Positions 1 to 8,679 of a stretch of 64,000 nucleotides of DNA are shown here, one piece after another. The stretch spans positions 124,001-188,000 of the forward strand of contig NZ_JACJKS010000003.1 of the NCBI RefSeq assembly GCF_016901695.1, written 5' to 3'. This DNA is from Mordavella massiliensis. Lineage in GTDB: Bacteria; Bacillota; Clostridia; Lachnospirales; Lachnospiraceae. Each line of letters begins with the position of its first letter. The stretch's first letter is position 1. Below the pieces are notes generated by a model, which worked only from the letters and a program-made list of their open reading frames with translations, had not been told where the DNA came from and made no database searches. Made by a program: the position numbers and the translations under genes.

Positions 1-201
1 TACGACAGCGGGACGATCCTGAAGTGGCTTCAGACGTTCTGCCGGCGGTTCTTCAGCCAGCAGTTCAAGCGCTCCTGCCTGCCGGACGGCCCGAAGGTGG
101 GGACGGTGGCCCTCTCCCCGAGAGGGGACTGGCGCATGCCGAGCGACGCTTGCGCGGCTGCCTGGCTTGCGGATCTTGAGAAGGCGGCAGAGGAAGAGTA
201 A
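1..201 (+). CDS. nadE: Glutamine-dependent NAD(+) synthase, C-terminal end (partial)
   Basis: Only the last 66 codons are in the window; the frame is open from base 1 and stops with TAA at 199-201. The peptide contains [20 protein letters not shown] followed by DWRMPSDA, which is the characteristic C-terminus of the large two-domain (glutaminase plus synthetase) NAD synthases that amidate nicotinate adenine dinucleotide in the last step of NAD synthesis. The catalytic domains lie upstream of the window, so length and intactness cannot be judged. The next gene starts 33 bases downstream on the same strand, so they may be co-transcribed. Confidence 0.85.
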   Translation, partial: YDSGTILKWLQTFCRRFFSQQFKRSCLPDGPKVGTVALSPRGDWRMPSDACAAAWLADLEKAAEEE

Positions 202-234
202 GAGACAGAATAGACCGGAAGGAGAGATGACAGA

Positions 235-1191
235 ATGACGATCGAAGAAATGGACCAGGTGGATCAAAGGGAAGTGGACCGGCGGGTGCGGAACTACCGT
301 CTGCAGAAATATCTGGGATGGGCGGGATTCGCCCTCGTGGCGGCGCATCTTCTGTACATGCTGCTGGCCGTGGCGCCCCTGTACTACTGGGTGGGATTTT
401 ACGGGCGGACGATGACGGATATCTGCCTTCTGATCGCCCACTTTGCCCTGCTCCTTGTGCTGGCTCTCACGGCCAGGGGAGCGGACCGGTGGATCTACAG
501 CGCGCTGCAGACAGCCTGCGACCCGTTCCTTTTTGAGGCCTGTGTCTACCACATGGGTTTTTGCGGCAACAGCAACCTGAAGCAGTTGAACCTGGCGGTC
601 GCCCAGTACTATCAGGGCAGCTTCCGGCAGGCCATGGATACGGTCATGCACACAGATCCATCCTCCTTTAAGAAGACCAACCGGCTGAACTACTATATCA
701 TAAAGAGCGCGCTTTTCTTCCGCTTCGGGGAGAAGGAGCAGGTGAGCGGGCTGGAAAATGAGTTTCAGAGAAGGATCAGCGGCAGGGAGGATCAGAAGAA
801 CATGCGGATCCTCTGCGCAGTGAACAACTTAAAGCGGGCCAGGGAGAACGGGGACCTGGAATTCGCGTGGAAATTCTTCTGGGAGTATCTTGCCCTGGCA
901 GACCGGGGCAGCCAGGAGCAGTGGGCCAAGGTGAGCAGGGCCTGGCAGGCGGGCCTCCTGGAGGAGGAGAGCGGCAGCGATACGGCGGCCCGGAGCGCCT
1001 ACGCATATGTGGAGGCCCACGGAAACCGCCTGATGTTTGTGCGGGATGCGAGAAGATACCTGCATCCGGAGGAAGCGGTACAGGCAGAGCATCAGCCTGG
1101 CCCGCAGCCAGTACCGGATGACAGGGAGAAGGAAGGAGAGAAGAAGGATGGAGGAACTGAAGCTTCAGGAGAAGGCGAGGGCCAACTTTAA
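235..1191 (+). CDS. Hypothetical membrane protein with two N-terminal TM helices and an alpha-helical soluble region
   Basis: I do not recognise a named family. The 318-residue product has a charged N-terminus (about 1-28), two hydrophobic helices at about 29-50 and 62-80, and a long helical soluble part with repeated aromatic/Ala/Leu spacing (for example QLNLAVAQYYQGSFRQAMDT) that resembles TPR-type helical repeats. The last 45 residues are a low-complexity tail rich in Glu, Gly and Lys. The start at 235 follows a purine-rich ribosome-binding site (aaggagaga). The 3' end overlaps the following gene by 44 bases in another frame, so the two are probably translationally coupled. A membrane-anchored scaffold role is a guess. 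Confidence 0.7.
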   Translation: MTIEEMDQVDQREVDRRVRNYRLQKYLGWAGFALVAAHLLYMLLAVAPLYYWVGFYGRTMTDICLLIAHFALLLVLALTARGADRWIYSALQTACDPFLFEACVYHMGFCGNSNLKQLNLAVAQYYQGSFRQAMDTVMHTDPSSFKKTNRLNYYIIKSALFFRFGEKEQVSGLENEFQRRISGREDQKNMRILCAVNNLKRARENGDLEFAWKFFWEYLALADRGSQEQWAKVSRAWQAGLLEEESGSDTAARSAYAYVEAHGNRLMFVRDARRYLHPEEAVQAEHQPGPQPVPDDREKEGEKKDGGTEASGEGEGQL

Positions 1192-1579
1192 CAAGATATA
1201 CAACTGCTGTCAGGCTGTGGCCTGCACAGCCTGCGAACGGTACGGGGTGAGCCGGGAGGACATGTTCCGCATGACGGAGGGGTTCGGGTCCGGGATCGGA
1301 GGCCTGAAGGACACATGCGGCGCGGTCATGGGCATGTTCCTTGTCATCAGCCTGGCCAACAGCGCCGGGGACATGGGGGATCCCACCCGCACGAAGCTGG
1401 ATACATACGCCAAATTCCAGGAGGCAGCCCGCCTTTTTGAGGAGAGAAGAGGGTCCCTCTACTGCCGGGACTTAAAGACGCAGGACGGGCCCCAGCCCCT
1501 GCCGTGCTGCATGGCCTGCGTGGAGGAAGCGGCGCAGATCCTGGAAGATCTTCTGAAAAAATGGGATCTTCTGCCATAA
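1148..1579 (+). CDS. C_GCAxxG_C_C family protein (putative redox protein)
   Basis: The 143-residue protein matches the cysteine-spaced C_GCAxxG_C_C family found in anaerobes: an N-terminal CC pair (NCCQAV), the central block GFGSGIGGLKDTCGAVMG, LYCRDL, and a C-terminal CCMAC. Members are thought to bind a cofactor or cycle disulfides, but I know of no settled reaction. The open frame extends upstream to 1037, but the ATG at 1148 is preferred because it follows gaaggagagaagaagg and because family members begin close to the first CC. It overlaps the 3' end of the upstream gene by 44 bases. Confidence 0.8.
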   Translation: MEELKLQEKARANFNKIYNCCQAVACTACERYGVSREDMFRMTEGFGSGIGGLKDTCGAVMGMFLVISLANSAGDMGDPTRTKLDTYAKFQEAARLFEERRGSLYCRDLKTQDGPQPLPCCMACVEEAAQILEDLLKKWDLLP

Positions 1580-1634
1580 TTTTGTCATAAAAGGAGAAAC
1601 GGCGGCATATACATGGTCACAGGAGGATACGGAT

Positions 1635-3635
1635 ATGCTGAAGAAGGGAAAAGGATACAAAAGCCGGCTTGCCGGGCAGGCCCGGATCGTGCGGGCCAAT
1701 TTTGTAAGCGCCCTTCCTGTGATCTGTTTTTTCCTGTTCCTGTTTTATACGGTCATCCTGATCTTCGGGGCACAGTACACGATGGTGGTGTCCCTTGCCA
1801 CGCTGCTGTTCCAGACAAACTACCGGCAGAGGAAGTCCTGGGACAGCCTTGTGCACATGGCGCTTGTGCAGCTTGCCATCAGTGTGGCGGCCTATCTGGC
1901 CACGCTTTCTTTCCCGCTGTCTGTGGGACTTAATCTTGTTCTGCCATTTGGTCTTGTGTTCCTCCGGACAAGCCGTTTTAACAAGATGGGGTATTTCTCC
2001 GGTCTTATGACGTTTACATTCCTGCAGCTCATCCCCCTTGACTTCCGCGGTTTCCTGATCCAGACAGGGGCTTTCGTGTACAGCCTTGTCTGGTTTTTTG
2101 TGCTGGTGAAGCTCTATCAGAAGATGTATCCGGCCCGGTCAGACTACAGCCGGCAGCAGGAAGGACTGCGCCTCCTGGCGGACTGCCTGCGCCAGCAGCT
2201 GGACGGGCAGGAGAAGTCCCCGGAGATGCTGCGGGACATCTACAGGCTGCAGCAGCTCCAGTACCAGGAGACTTACGCGAAGCGGGGAAGCCGTCAGATC
2301 GCGACCCGGGAGGGAAAGATCGCCTACATGTTCGCGCTTTTGTTCCAGCGTGCTTCCTACTTTATCAGCTGCAGGTTTGAACCGTCCATGCTGGAGGACT
2401 CCGGCACGAGGGAGCTCCTGGAGCGCACGGCTGTGTGCCTTGCGCAGGCGGCGCAGGCGCGCTTCTGGGAGAGAGAAGCAAGGGCAGCCCTCAGGGAGGA
2501 GGGGGAGGGGATCCTTGAGATGGCGGAGGCCTCGGAGGATGAACTGCACCATTCTGTCAGCAGCTTCCTCATCCCCTTCCTCATCATCCTGCGGAAATTT
2601 GATGAGCGGGATGCGGCCGAGCAGGGCGCGGAATGGCTCATGCCGCGCCACCAGAGACCGCTTGGCAAACTGAGGTTCCAGATGAAGCCGGACGGGTTTG
2701 AGATGCGGTTTGCCCTGCGCATGAGCGCGGTGCTTACCCTGTCCTTCCTGTTCGTGCATGTGAGCGGGGCGGACCGGGCGTACTGGCTGCCGCTGAACGC
2801 TTTCCTCCTCCTGCGGCCCATGTACGAGGACAGCCGGTACAGGATGCTGACGCGCTTTATCGGCACAGCGGCCGGATGCGTGATCATGAGCGCGCTCCTG
2901 CCGTTCCTCGGCGGGATGGAGGGGCACTTCCTCATGGCCGGTCTTATGGCGGCCTGCATGTATACCGCCACGCCCGGGACCTGCGTCCACGCCTCTTTTG
3001 TCACCTGTTTCGCGCTCTCGGTGGTGACGCTGGCCATGCAGGAGGAGACGGCTGTTGAACTCCGCATGATCTATGTGATGGCGGCGGTGGTGCTTGTACT
3101 TGTGATCAACCGGTTCTTTTTTCCGACAAGCGCGGGACAGCAGTTCCGCTTTAACCTGTCGGAAGTGCTGCGCATGCATCACCTGTACCTGCAGATGCTG
3201 GAAGAGGCCCTGGACGTACAGACGGACTACGGGACCATCTGCGACGCCCAGACAGAGTACCATCTGATCCACGGCCAGGTGATGGAATACCTGGGGAAGA
3301 GGAACGGACCGCCGTGGGAGATGTACCGGCAACTGATGGGCATATCCTGGGACATGGTTTCCGAGATCGAACAGATCCTCCTCTTTGTCAATTCGGGGCA
3401 TCTGGGGGAGAGCGGGAGACGGGAGATGGAGAATTATACCGCCCACGCCCGGTATGTGCTGGCCCAGATCCAGGATGTGCTCGGGTTTAAAGGGGAGAAA
3501 AACCTTCCGCCTGCAGAGAGGATCACGTACAGACGCGGGGCGGAAGGGGAAATGGAGCTGTCCTACTTCCTCACGGCGTACGCGAAAAATCTGTCAAAGA
3601 TGTACAGGATCGTGCTGGAAAACAAAGAACAGTAA
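1635..3635 (+). CDS. FUSC family (fusaric-acid-resistance-like) membrane protein
   Basis: A 666-residue protein with the two-module FUSC architecture: a first hydrophobic block at about 20-140, a long cytoplasmic helical region to about 360, a second hydrophobic block at about 365-500, and a helical C-terminal region. Members such as YccS and AaeB-type proteins are linked to efflux of aromatic acids or similar amphipathic compounds; the substrate here is unknown. The start is fixed by a strong aggaggatacggat ribosome-binding site. A perfect hairpin directly after the stop separates it from the convergent S1-protein gene. Family call is firm, substrate is not. Confidence 0.75.
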   Translation: MLKKGKGYKSRLAGQARIVRANFVSALPVICFFLFLFYTVILIFGAQYTMVVSLATLLFQTNYRQRKSWDSLVHMALVQLAISVAAYLATLSFPLSVGLNLVLPFGLVFLRTSRFNKMGYFSGLMTFTFLQLIPLDFRGFLIQTGAFVYSLVWFFVLVKLYQKMYPARSDYSRQQEGLRLLADCLRQQLDGQEKSPEMLRDIYRLQQLQYQETYAKRGSRQIATREGKIAYMFALLFQRASYFISCRFEPSMLEDSGTRELLERTAVCLAQAAQARFWEREARAALREEGEGILEMAEASEDELHHSVSSFLIPFLIILRKFDERDAAEQGAEWLMPRHQRPLGKLRFQMKPDGFEMRFALRMSAVLTLSFLFVHVSGADRAYWLPLNAFLLLRPMYEDSRYRMLTRFIGTAAGCVIMSALLPFLGGMEGHFLMAGLMAACMYTATPGTCVHASFVTCFALSVVTLAMQEETAVELRMIYVMAAVVLVLVINRFFFPTSAGQQFRFNLSEVLRMHHLYLQMLEEALDVQTDYGTICDAQTEYHLIHGQVMEYLGKRNGPPWEMYRQLMGISWDMVSEIEQILLFVNSGHLGESGRREMENYTAHARYVLAQIQDVLGFKGEKNLPPAERITYRRGAEGEMELSYFLTAYAKNLSKMYRIVLENKEQ

Positions 3636-3669
3636 AAGAGAGGATGCAGGTCAGCCTGCATCCTCTCTT
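3636..3669. terminator. Bidirectional intrinsic terminator between FUSC and S1 genes
   Basis: A 15-bp perfect stem (agagaggatgcagg with its complement) closes a 4-base loop tcag. It is flanked by A-rich bases on the left and tt.c.tttt on the right, and sits between the two convergent stop codons, so it can serve both transcripts. Confidence 0.85.
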
Positions 3670-3688
3670 CATTTTGAACTGTAACAGC

Positions 3689-4372
3689 CTAGAGTTTGAT
3701 GTTTTTGAACAGATCGCCCAGGTTTGTGCCGATGCTCTCAGACTTGGGGATGTCGACTTTGATGTCCGCCTCCTCTTCCTTCTCCTCGAGAGCCTTCATG
3801 CTGAGGCTGATCTTGCCGTCCTTGAGGCCGATGATCTTCACCTTCACCTCGTCGCCGACAGAGAGAACGTCCTTGGGGGATTTGACCCGCTTCCGGCTGA
3901 TCTGGGATACGTGCACCAGGCCGGAGAGGCCGTCCTCAAGGCGCACGAAAGCGCCGTAATTCTGCAGGCTTTCCACTTTGCCGGTGACAACGCTGCCGAT
4001 CTTCACATTGGCGATCCTTTCCTCCATGGCCTTCTTTTCCTTCTCGCGGAGGATCTCCCGGGCGGAGAGGATCAGGCGGTTCTCGGCCTGGTTGACCTCG
4101 ATGACGCGCACCTCAATGTCTTTCAGGAGATATGTCTCCAGATCCTCGATATAGGATAAGGATAACCGGGATGCAGGGATGAAGCCGCGCAGGCCCTCCA
4201 CCATGGCGATCGCGCCGCCGTTCACGATTCCCTCCACCTTGACCGGGAGGACGGTCCTGTTCTCCATGTAGCGCTGTACCACGTTCCACGGATTGGCGTC
4301 GTCCAGATGTTCTTCGTAGTCTGCCATTGTCTCTTCCGGTCTGTTTTCCTCTTGTAATAATTCTTCGCTCAT
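3689..4372 (-). CDS. S1 RNA-binding domain protein (two S1 domains)
   Basis: The 227-residue protein carries two OB-fold S1 domains at about residues 40-105 and 124-195. The second has the canonical core GKVESLQNYGAFVRLEDGLS GLVHVSQIS. Acidic linkers flank both. This is the short RpsA-like S1 protein of Clostridia, likely to bind mRNA or the ribosome, but much shorter than the six-domain ribosomal protein S1 of Proteobacteria. It stands alone with its own promoter (4425-4454) and ends at the bidirectional terminator. Whether it is a true ribosomal protein or an accessory RNA-binding protein cannot be told from sequence. Confidence 0.85.
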   Translation of the reverse strand: MSEELLQEENRPEETMADYEEHLDDANPWNVVQRYMENRTVLPVKVEGIVNGGAIAMVEGLRGFIPASRLSLSYIEDLETYLLKDIEVRVIEVNQAENRLILSAREILREKEKKAMEERIANVKIGSVVTGKVESLQNYGAFVRLEDGLSGLVHVSQISRKRVKSPKDVLSVGDEVKVKIIGLKDGKISLSMKALEEKEEEADIKVDIPKSESIGTNLGDLFKNIKL

Positions 4373-4424
4373 ACTGTCTGTCCTTTCTCATCACCGTATT
4401 TATGTGTTTCCACATACTGTTATC

Positions 4425-4454
4425 AGTATAGCACGAAACCGGGCTTTTGTTCAA
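4425..4454 (-). promoter_or_regulatory. Sigma-70-type promoter of the S1-protein gene
   Basis: Read on the minus strand, TTGAAC and TATACT are separated by 18 bases, about 55 bases upstream of the S1-protein start codon. Confidence 0.6.
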
Positions 4455-4555
4455 AGAAAAAAGCAAAGAAGTGGATTTTTTTGGTTGACTGGGGATAAAA
4501 AAGATGGCAATCTTAATCTGAGAGAAAGAAGATGTACATACAGGAGTTGATTATA

Positions 4556-6190
4556 ATGAGAAAAGTCTATGTGGTAGGGCACAAGAACCCGGATACAGAC
4601 TCCATCTGTTCCGCCATCGCCTACGCGAACCTGAAGCGTGAGATCACAGGGAAGGAGTACGTGGCAAGGCGGGCCGGCCAGATCAACGAGGAGACGCAGT
4701 ACGTGCTGCGCAGGTTCAAGGTGGACGCGCCGCGGCTTCTGGCGGACGTGAAGCTGCAGGTGAAGGACCTGGACATCCACAGGATCGAGGGCGTGGAGCC
4801 GGGCGTCTCCATCAAGGAGACGTGGGAACTCATGAAATCCCAGGCCGTCAAGTCCATCCCGGTCCTCAAGGACGGGGAGCTGGTGGGACTGATCTCCACC
4901 GGCGACGTGGCGAAGTCCTACATGGATGTATATGACAATACGATCCTGGCCAAAGCCAGGACCCAGTACCGCAACATTGTGCGGACGCTGGACGGGGAGC
5001 TGATCACCGGGAACGAGCACGGCTACTTTGTGCGCGGGAAGGTGGCGGTGGGAGCCTCCACGACGGAGTCCATGGAAGAATTCATCGAGCAGGACGACCT
5101 GGTCATCCTGGGAGACCGCTACGAGAGCCAGGAGTGCGCGGTGGATATCAATGCAAGCTGTCTCGTGATCTGCAACGACGCGGACATACCGGAGGAGCTG
5201 CTGCGCAAAGCGGAGGAGCAGAGCATCGTGATCATCCGGACCCCCCACGATACGTTCACGGCGGCCAGGCTTATCAACCAGAGCATCCCGGTCAAGTATT
5301 TCATGACGGAGGGAACCCTCACCGTGTTCCACATGGACGACTATGTGGACGATATCAAGGACGAGATGACGAAGAAAAAGTTCCGTGATTTCCCCATCCT
5401 GGACAGGCACGGCAACTTCAAGGGCTTTATCTCCCGGAGGCGCTTCCTGGACGCCCGGAAGAAGCAGGTGATCCTGGTGGACCACAACGAGAAGTCCCAG
5501 GCGGTGGACGGCATCGAGGAGGCGGACATCCTGGAGATCATCGATCACCACAGGCTGGGCAGCATAGAGACCATGGGACCGGTCTACTTCCGCAACCAGC
5601 CGGTGGGCTGCACGGCGACCATCGTCACACAGATGTACGAGGAGAACGGCGTGGAGATTACCCCCTCTGTGGCAGGGCTTCTGTGCTCCGCCATCATCTC
5701 GGACACCCTGCTGTTCCGCTCGCCCACCTGCACGGCGCTGGATACGGCGACCGCCGAGAAGCTGGCGGCTATCGCAGGCGTGGAGCCGGAGAAGCTGGCA
5801 GCGGAGATGTTCAACGCGGGCAGCAACCTGAAAGGGAAGAGCGCGCAGGATATCTGCTTCCAGGACTTCAAGCAGTTCACCGTCAACGGCGTGGTGTTCG
5901 GGGTCGGGCAGATCAACTCCATGAGCAGCAGCGAGCTTGCGGAGATCCGGAAAAAGCTCGTCCCCTATCTGGAGGAGGCGCGCAAAGGCCACAATCTGGA
6001 CATGATCTATTTCATGCTGACCCACATCCTGGATGAGTCCACGGAGCTTCTGTGCAGCGGGTCCCAGGCCAGACAGACGGCCCAGGACGCCTTTGAACTG
6101 CCGGACGACGAGGGACCCATCCGGTTAAAGGGCGTCGTGTCCCGGAAGAAACAACTGATCCCCGCCCTCATGGGCGTGCTGCAGCAGTAG
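4556..6190 (+). CDS. ppaC: Putative manganese-dependent (family II) inorganic pyrophosphatase with CBS/DRTGG regulatory insert
   Basis: The N-terminus MRKVYVVGHKNPDTDS and the later EIIDHHRLGS are the DHH-family metal-binding motifs, and SRKKQLIPAL near the C-terminus is the SRKKQ substrate-binding signature of family II pyrophosphatases. Between them lie a first CBS motif (about 80-125), a DRTGG-like region and a second CBS motif (about 250-305), giving 544 residues instead of about 310 for the simple enzyme. Such CBS-PPases are known to be controlled by adenine nucleotides. The start at 4556 is chosen over ATG 4532 because caggag precedes it at good spacing and family members begin at MRKVYV. 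It hydrolyses PPi in the cytosol. Confidence 0.88.
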   Translation: MRKVYVVGHKNPDTDSICSAIAYANLKREITGKEYVARRAGQINEETQYVLRRFKVDAPRLLADVKLQVKDLDIHRIEGVEPGVSIKETWELMKSQAVKSIPVLKDGELVGLISTGDVAKSYMDVYDNTILAKARTQYRNIVRTLDGELITGNEHGYFVRGKVAVGASTTESMEEFIEQDDLVILGDRYESQECAVDINASCLVICNDADIPEELLRKAEEQSIVIIRTPHDTFTAARLINQSIPVKYFMTEGTLTVFHMDDYVDDIKDEMTKKKFRDFPILDRHGNFKGFISRRRFLDARKKQVILVDHNEKSQAVDGIEEADILEIIDHHRLGSIETMGPVYFRNQPVGCTATIVTQMYEENGVEITPSVAGLLCSAIISDTLLFRSPTCTALDTATAEKLAAIAGVEPEKLAAEMFNAGSNLKGKSAQDICFQDFKQFTVNGVVFGVGQINSMSSSELAEIRKKLVPYLEEARKGHNLDMIYFMLTHILDESTELLCSGSQARQTAQDAFELPDDEGPIRLKGVVSRKKQLIPALMGVLQQ

Positions 6191-6200
6191 GAGGGATACG

Positions 6201-6809
6201 ATGGGAAAACAGATCTGGAAGCCGGGCAACATGCTCTACCCCCTGCCTGCCGTGATGGTGAGCTGCGGGGACCGGCAGGGACATACGAATATCATCACCG
6301 TGGCCTGGACGGGGACCGTCTGCACGAACCCGGCCATGGTCTACATCTCCGTGCGGCCGGGGCGCTACAGTTACGGCCTTCTTAGGGACAGCGGCGAGTT
6401 CGTCATCAACCTGACCACGAACAGGCTGCTCCGGGCTGCCGACTGGTGCGGCGTCCGCTCCGGCCGGGATGTGGACAAGTGGGAAGCCATGCACCTGACA
6501 CGGGGCAGGGCGTCCGCCCTTGCGTACGCGCCCCTCATCCAGGAGGCGCCCGTCAATATCGAGTGCCGGGTGACGGAGATCAAGGAACTGGGAAGCCACC
6601 ATATGTTTCTTGCGAAGGTGGAGGCGGTCCAGGCGGACACGGCCTACATGGACGACAGCGGCCGTTTCCGTCTCAACGATGCCGCCCTTGTGGCCTACTC
6701 TCACGGCGAGTACCTGGAGCTGGGGCGGAAGAAGGGCAGCTTCGGGTACAGCGTGAAAAAGCACAGGGCAAAGACAGCGCCCTGCCCGGCCAGAAGCCCC
6801 CACAGATAG
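6201..6809 (+). CDS. Flavin reductase-like FMN-binding protein
   Basis: The 202-residue protein has the flavin-reductase-domain features: NMLYPLPAVMVSCGD at the start, ITVAWTGTVCTNPAMVYISV, and FVINL. These proteins bind FMN in a split-barrel fold and reduce flavins or act as flavoredoxins. It starts 10 bases after the pyrophosphatase stop, so it is likely co-transcribed. The conserved family end is around GSFGYSVKK; the final 13 or so residues (AKTAPCPARSPHR) read into the region that encodes the C-terminus of the convergent flippase gene, a 109-base antisense overlap. Confidence 0.82.
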   Translation: MGKQIWKPGNMLYPLPAVMVSCGDRQGHTNIITVAWTGTVCTNPAMVYISVRPGRYSYGLLRDSGEFVINLTTNRLLRAADWCGVRSGRDVDKWEAMHLTRGRASALAYAPLIQEAPVNIECRVTEIKELGSHHMFLAKVEAVQADTAYMDDSGRFRLNDAALVAYSHGEYLELGRKKGSFGYSVKKHRAKTAPCPARSPHR

Positions 6810-8044
6810 CCCCGGATCCCGAAGGCAGGGACAAGAAGGAAGACGCTCCCGATGCGCAGCAGCAGGCCGGCTGCGTTGAAGAGGAAGGTAAGATGCGTCT
6901 TCCCCAGGCCGTTCAGGATGCTCAGGAGGCAACTGTTCGTGTAGAGGAACGGGCACATCCAGGCCAGGGTGGCGATGAGGCGACCGGCCATCCTGCTGTG
7001 GAACAAGAGCTGCCCGAGCATGTTCCCGCCCGCGGCCATGAGAAGACCGAAAAAGAGGCCGAGGGAAAAGCAGGAGAAAAATACGTTCCGGACGATCTCC
7101 TGCATGGCGCGCCTGTCCCCGGAAGCCTGTATCTGCGCCGCGGCCGGCAGGAGCATGGCAGAGACGGAGCTGGTCAGGGCAGAGGGAAACAGGATGCAGG
7201 GCAGGGCCATGCCTGTCAGCGCCCCGTAGACGGTCAGGGCGCCCCCGGCCGTGAGGCCGGCCGCCTGGAGTTTGAGCGGAATGGACACGGCTTCCACGCT
7301 CTGCAGGATATTGAGAAGCACACGGTTCCCCGTGAGAGGGACTGCGGTGGAGAGGATCTCCCCCAGTCCCTTTTTGTATGCCGTGAAGGAGAGGATGCCG
7401 CGGGAACCGGAGCCTTTGCCGCGCATCCTGACAAGGCAGTAGAAGGCGGCGGACGCCTCGGCGGCGACGATGCCGCCGGCTGCCAGTGCAATGCCGGGCC
7501 GGATGCCCCGGCTGTCCAGGATGTGAAAGAGGAGGACAACGCTGCCCACCCGCACCGCCTGCTCCAGAAGCTGGGAGAGGGCGGGGAGGCGCGTGCTCTT
7601 CCTGCCGAGGCAGTGGCCGCATATGCAGGCGTGCACGCATGCAAAAGGGAGGGCGAGGATGAGTACGCAAAGCAGGGGCGCGCAGCGGGGGTCCCCCAGG
7701 AGCTGCCCTGCCAGGAAACCGGCGTTCCCCTGGACAAAAAACAGGGCGGCAAAGGACAGGAGCACGGAGAGGGAAAGGCCGCTTTGGAAGGCGGCCCGGA
7801 CCCGGAGGGGATCTCTCACGGCAAGGCCCGCAGCCGTACTGCGGGATATAGCTGTCTCCACGCCGGCGGCGCAGACGGAAAAGCAGAGGGCGTAGACGGG
7901 GAAGGCAAGCTGGTAGAGCCCGACACTTTCCCCGCCGAAGGCGCGGCCCAGGAACATGCGGTAAAAAAAGCCGATGAAGCGGGTGGCCGCACCGGACAGG
8001 GTGAGGATGAAAGCGCCCCGTATCAGGGCATGGTTTCGCAGCAT
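6701..8044 (-). CDS. SpoVB/MurJ-like polysaccharide flippase (MOP superfamily)
   Basis: The 447-residue polytopic protein has about 12-14 hydrophobic helices and the N-terminal signature GAFILTLSGAATRFIGFFYR shared by SpoVB and related lipid-linked-sugar flippases, and PhiNGLGK (SILNGLGKTHLTF) further on. SpoVB-type proteins act in spore cortex or wall precursor export. It is transcribed opposite to its neighbours and its last 109 bases overlap the flavin reductase gene. The start at 8044 has a gggag ribosome-binding site. The exact lipid-linked substrate cannot be inferred; MATE drug export is a less likely alternative. Confidence 0.8.
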   Translation of the reverse strand: MLRNHALIRGAFILTLSGAATRFIGFFYRMFLGRAFGGESVGLYQLAFPVYALCFSVCAAGVETAISRSTAAGLAVRDPLRVRAAFQSGLSLSVLLSFAALFFVQGNAGFLAGQLLGDPRCAPLLCVLILALPFACVHACICGHCLGRKSTRLPALSQLLEQAVRVGSVVLLFHILDSRGIRPGIALAAGGIVAAEASAAFYCLVRMRGKGSGSRGILSFTAYKKGLGEILSTAVPLTGNRVLLNILQSVEAVSIPLKLQAAGLTAGGALTVYGALTGMALPCILFPSALTSSVSAMLLPAAAQIQASGDRRAMQEIVRNVFFSCFSLGLFFGLLMAAGGNMLGQLLFHSRMAGRLIATLAWMCPFLYTNSCLLSILNGLGKTHLTFLFNAAGLLLRIGSVFLLVPAFGIRGYLWGLLAGQGAVFALCFFTLYPKLPFFRPSSRYSP

Positions 8045-8122
8045 GGCTCGCTCCCGGAAGGATTTGCTAGAGTGTATGCGCCGGGGGCCCGGCCTATGCC
8101 TGCCTTGTTTTTTTAAAAGAAC

Positions 8123-8151
8123 TTGACAGGAAAAGATGGGGATGCTATCCT
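8123..8151 (+). promoter_or_regulatory. Sigma-70-type promoter of the isc operon
   Basis: TTGACA, 17 bases, TATCCT, ending 51 bases before the iscR start codon. An operator-like inverted repeat begins 8 bases after the -10 box. Confidence 0.8.
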
Positions 8152-8159
8152 ACTAACAG

Positions 8160-8185
8160 AAATCCCAGTAAAACACTAGGGATTT
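8160..8185 (+). promoter_or_regulatory. Putative Rrf2/IscR-type operator (inverted repeat)
   Basis: aaatccc and gggattt flank agtaaaacacta, forming an inverted repeat placed at the likely transcription start of the iscR transcript. A third similar half-site (atcctact) overlaps the -10 box. The layout suits autoregulation by the Rrf2 protein encoded next, but the binding motif is not verified. Confidence 0.5.
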
Positions 8186-8202
8186 GGGAGAGGAGAATAC
8201 CA

Positions 8203-8664
8203 ATGAAGCTATCCACAAAAGGAAGATACGGGCTTCGCGCCCTTGTGGATCTGGCGAGGTACTGCGGGGAGGAGCCGGTCTCTATCAGCAGCATCTCCGC
8301 CAGGGAGGATATATCCGAGAGATACCTGGAGCAGCTAATGTCGCTCCTTAGAAAAGCCGGCCTTGTAAAGAGCATCCGGGGCGCTGCCGGCGGCTACGTG
8401 CTGGCCCGCCCGGCGGGGGAGATCTCTGTGGGGGACGTCCTGCGGGCCCTGGAGGGAAAGCTGGAGCCGGCCGAATGCGCGGCCTTCCATCCCGAGGAGG
8501 GATGCGAGGCGGCGGAGAGCTGCGTGACAAAATATGTCTGGAAGAAGATCAACGACAGCATCAACGATACAGTCAACGGGATCATGCTGGACGCGCTCGT
8601 GGAGAAGAGCAGGCAGCTCGGGCCCGGCAAGACAGACTGCGGGAAAGCCTGCAGCAGCAGATAG
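8203..8664 (+). CDS. iscR: Rrf2 family transcriptional regulator, IscR-like
   Basis: The 153-residue protein starts MKLSTKGRYGLRALVDLA, the Rrf2 winged-helix signature, with recognition-helix sequence ISERYLEQLMSLLRKAGLV and wing GAAGGYVLARP. Three cysteines at positions 92, 101 and 107 are spaced like the [2Fe-2S] ligands of IscR, so it probably senses Fe-S status and represses the operon through the dyad at 8160-8185. It is the first gene of iscR-nifS-iscU-mnmA-hisJ, 15 bases ahead of nifS. CymR, the cysteine-metabolism Rrf2 protein, is less likely because it lacks this cysteine triad. Confidence 0.88.
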   Translation: MKLSTKGRYGLRALVDLARYCGEEPVSISSISAREDISERYLEQLMSLLRKAGLVKSIRGAAGGYVLARPAGEISVGDVLRALEGKLEPAECAAFHPEEGCEAAESCVTKYVWKKINDSINDTVNGIMLDALVEKSRQLGPGKTDCGKACSSR

Positions 8665-8679
8665 AAGGAGGAAGAATAA

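Noticed and set aside
2357-3067. Second minus-strand frame across the FUSC gene resembling a Ser/Arg-rich protein
   Set aside because: Pure antisense composition effect; no motif or start signal.
2139-3446. Minus-strand frame of about 435 codons antisense to the FUSC gene
   Set aside because: No start signal or domain; explained by codon bias of the FUSC gene.
6446-8116. Plus-strand frame of about 556 codons antisense to the flippase
   Set aside because: Gly/Glu/Ala/Arg-rich low-complexity translation with no motif; the minus strand encodes a clear polytopic membrane protein.
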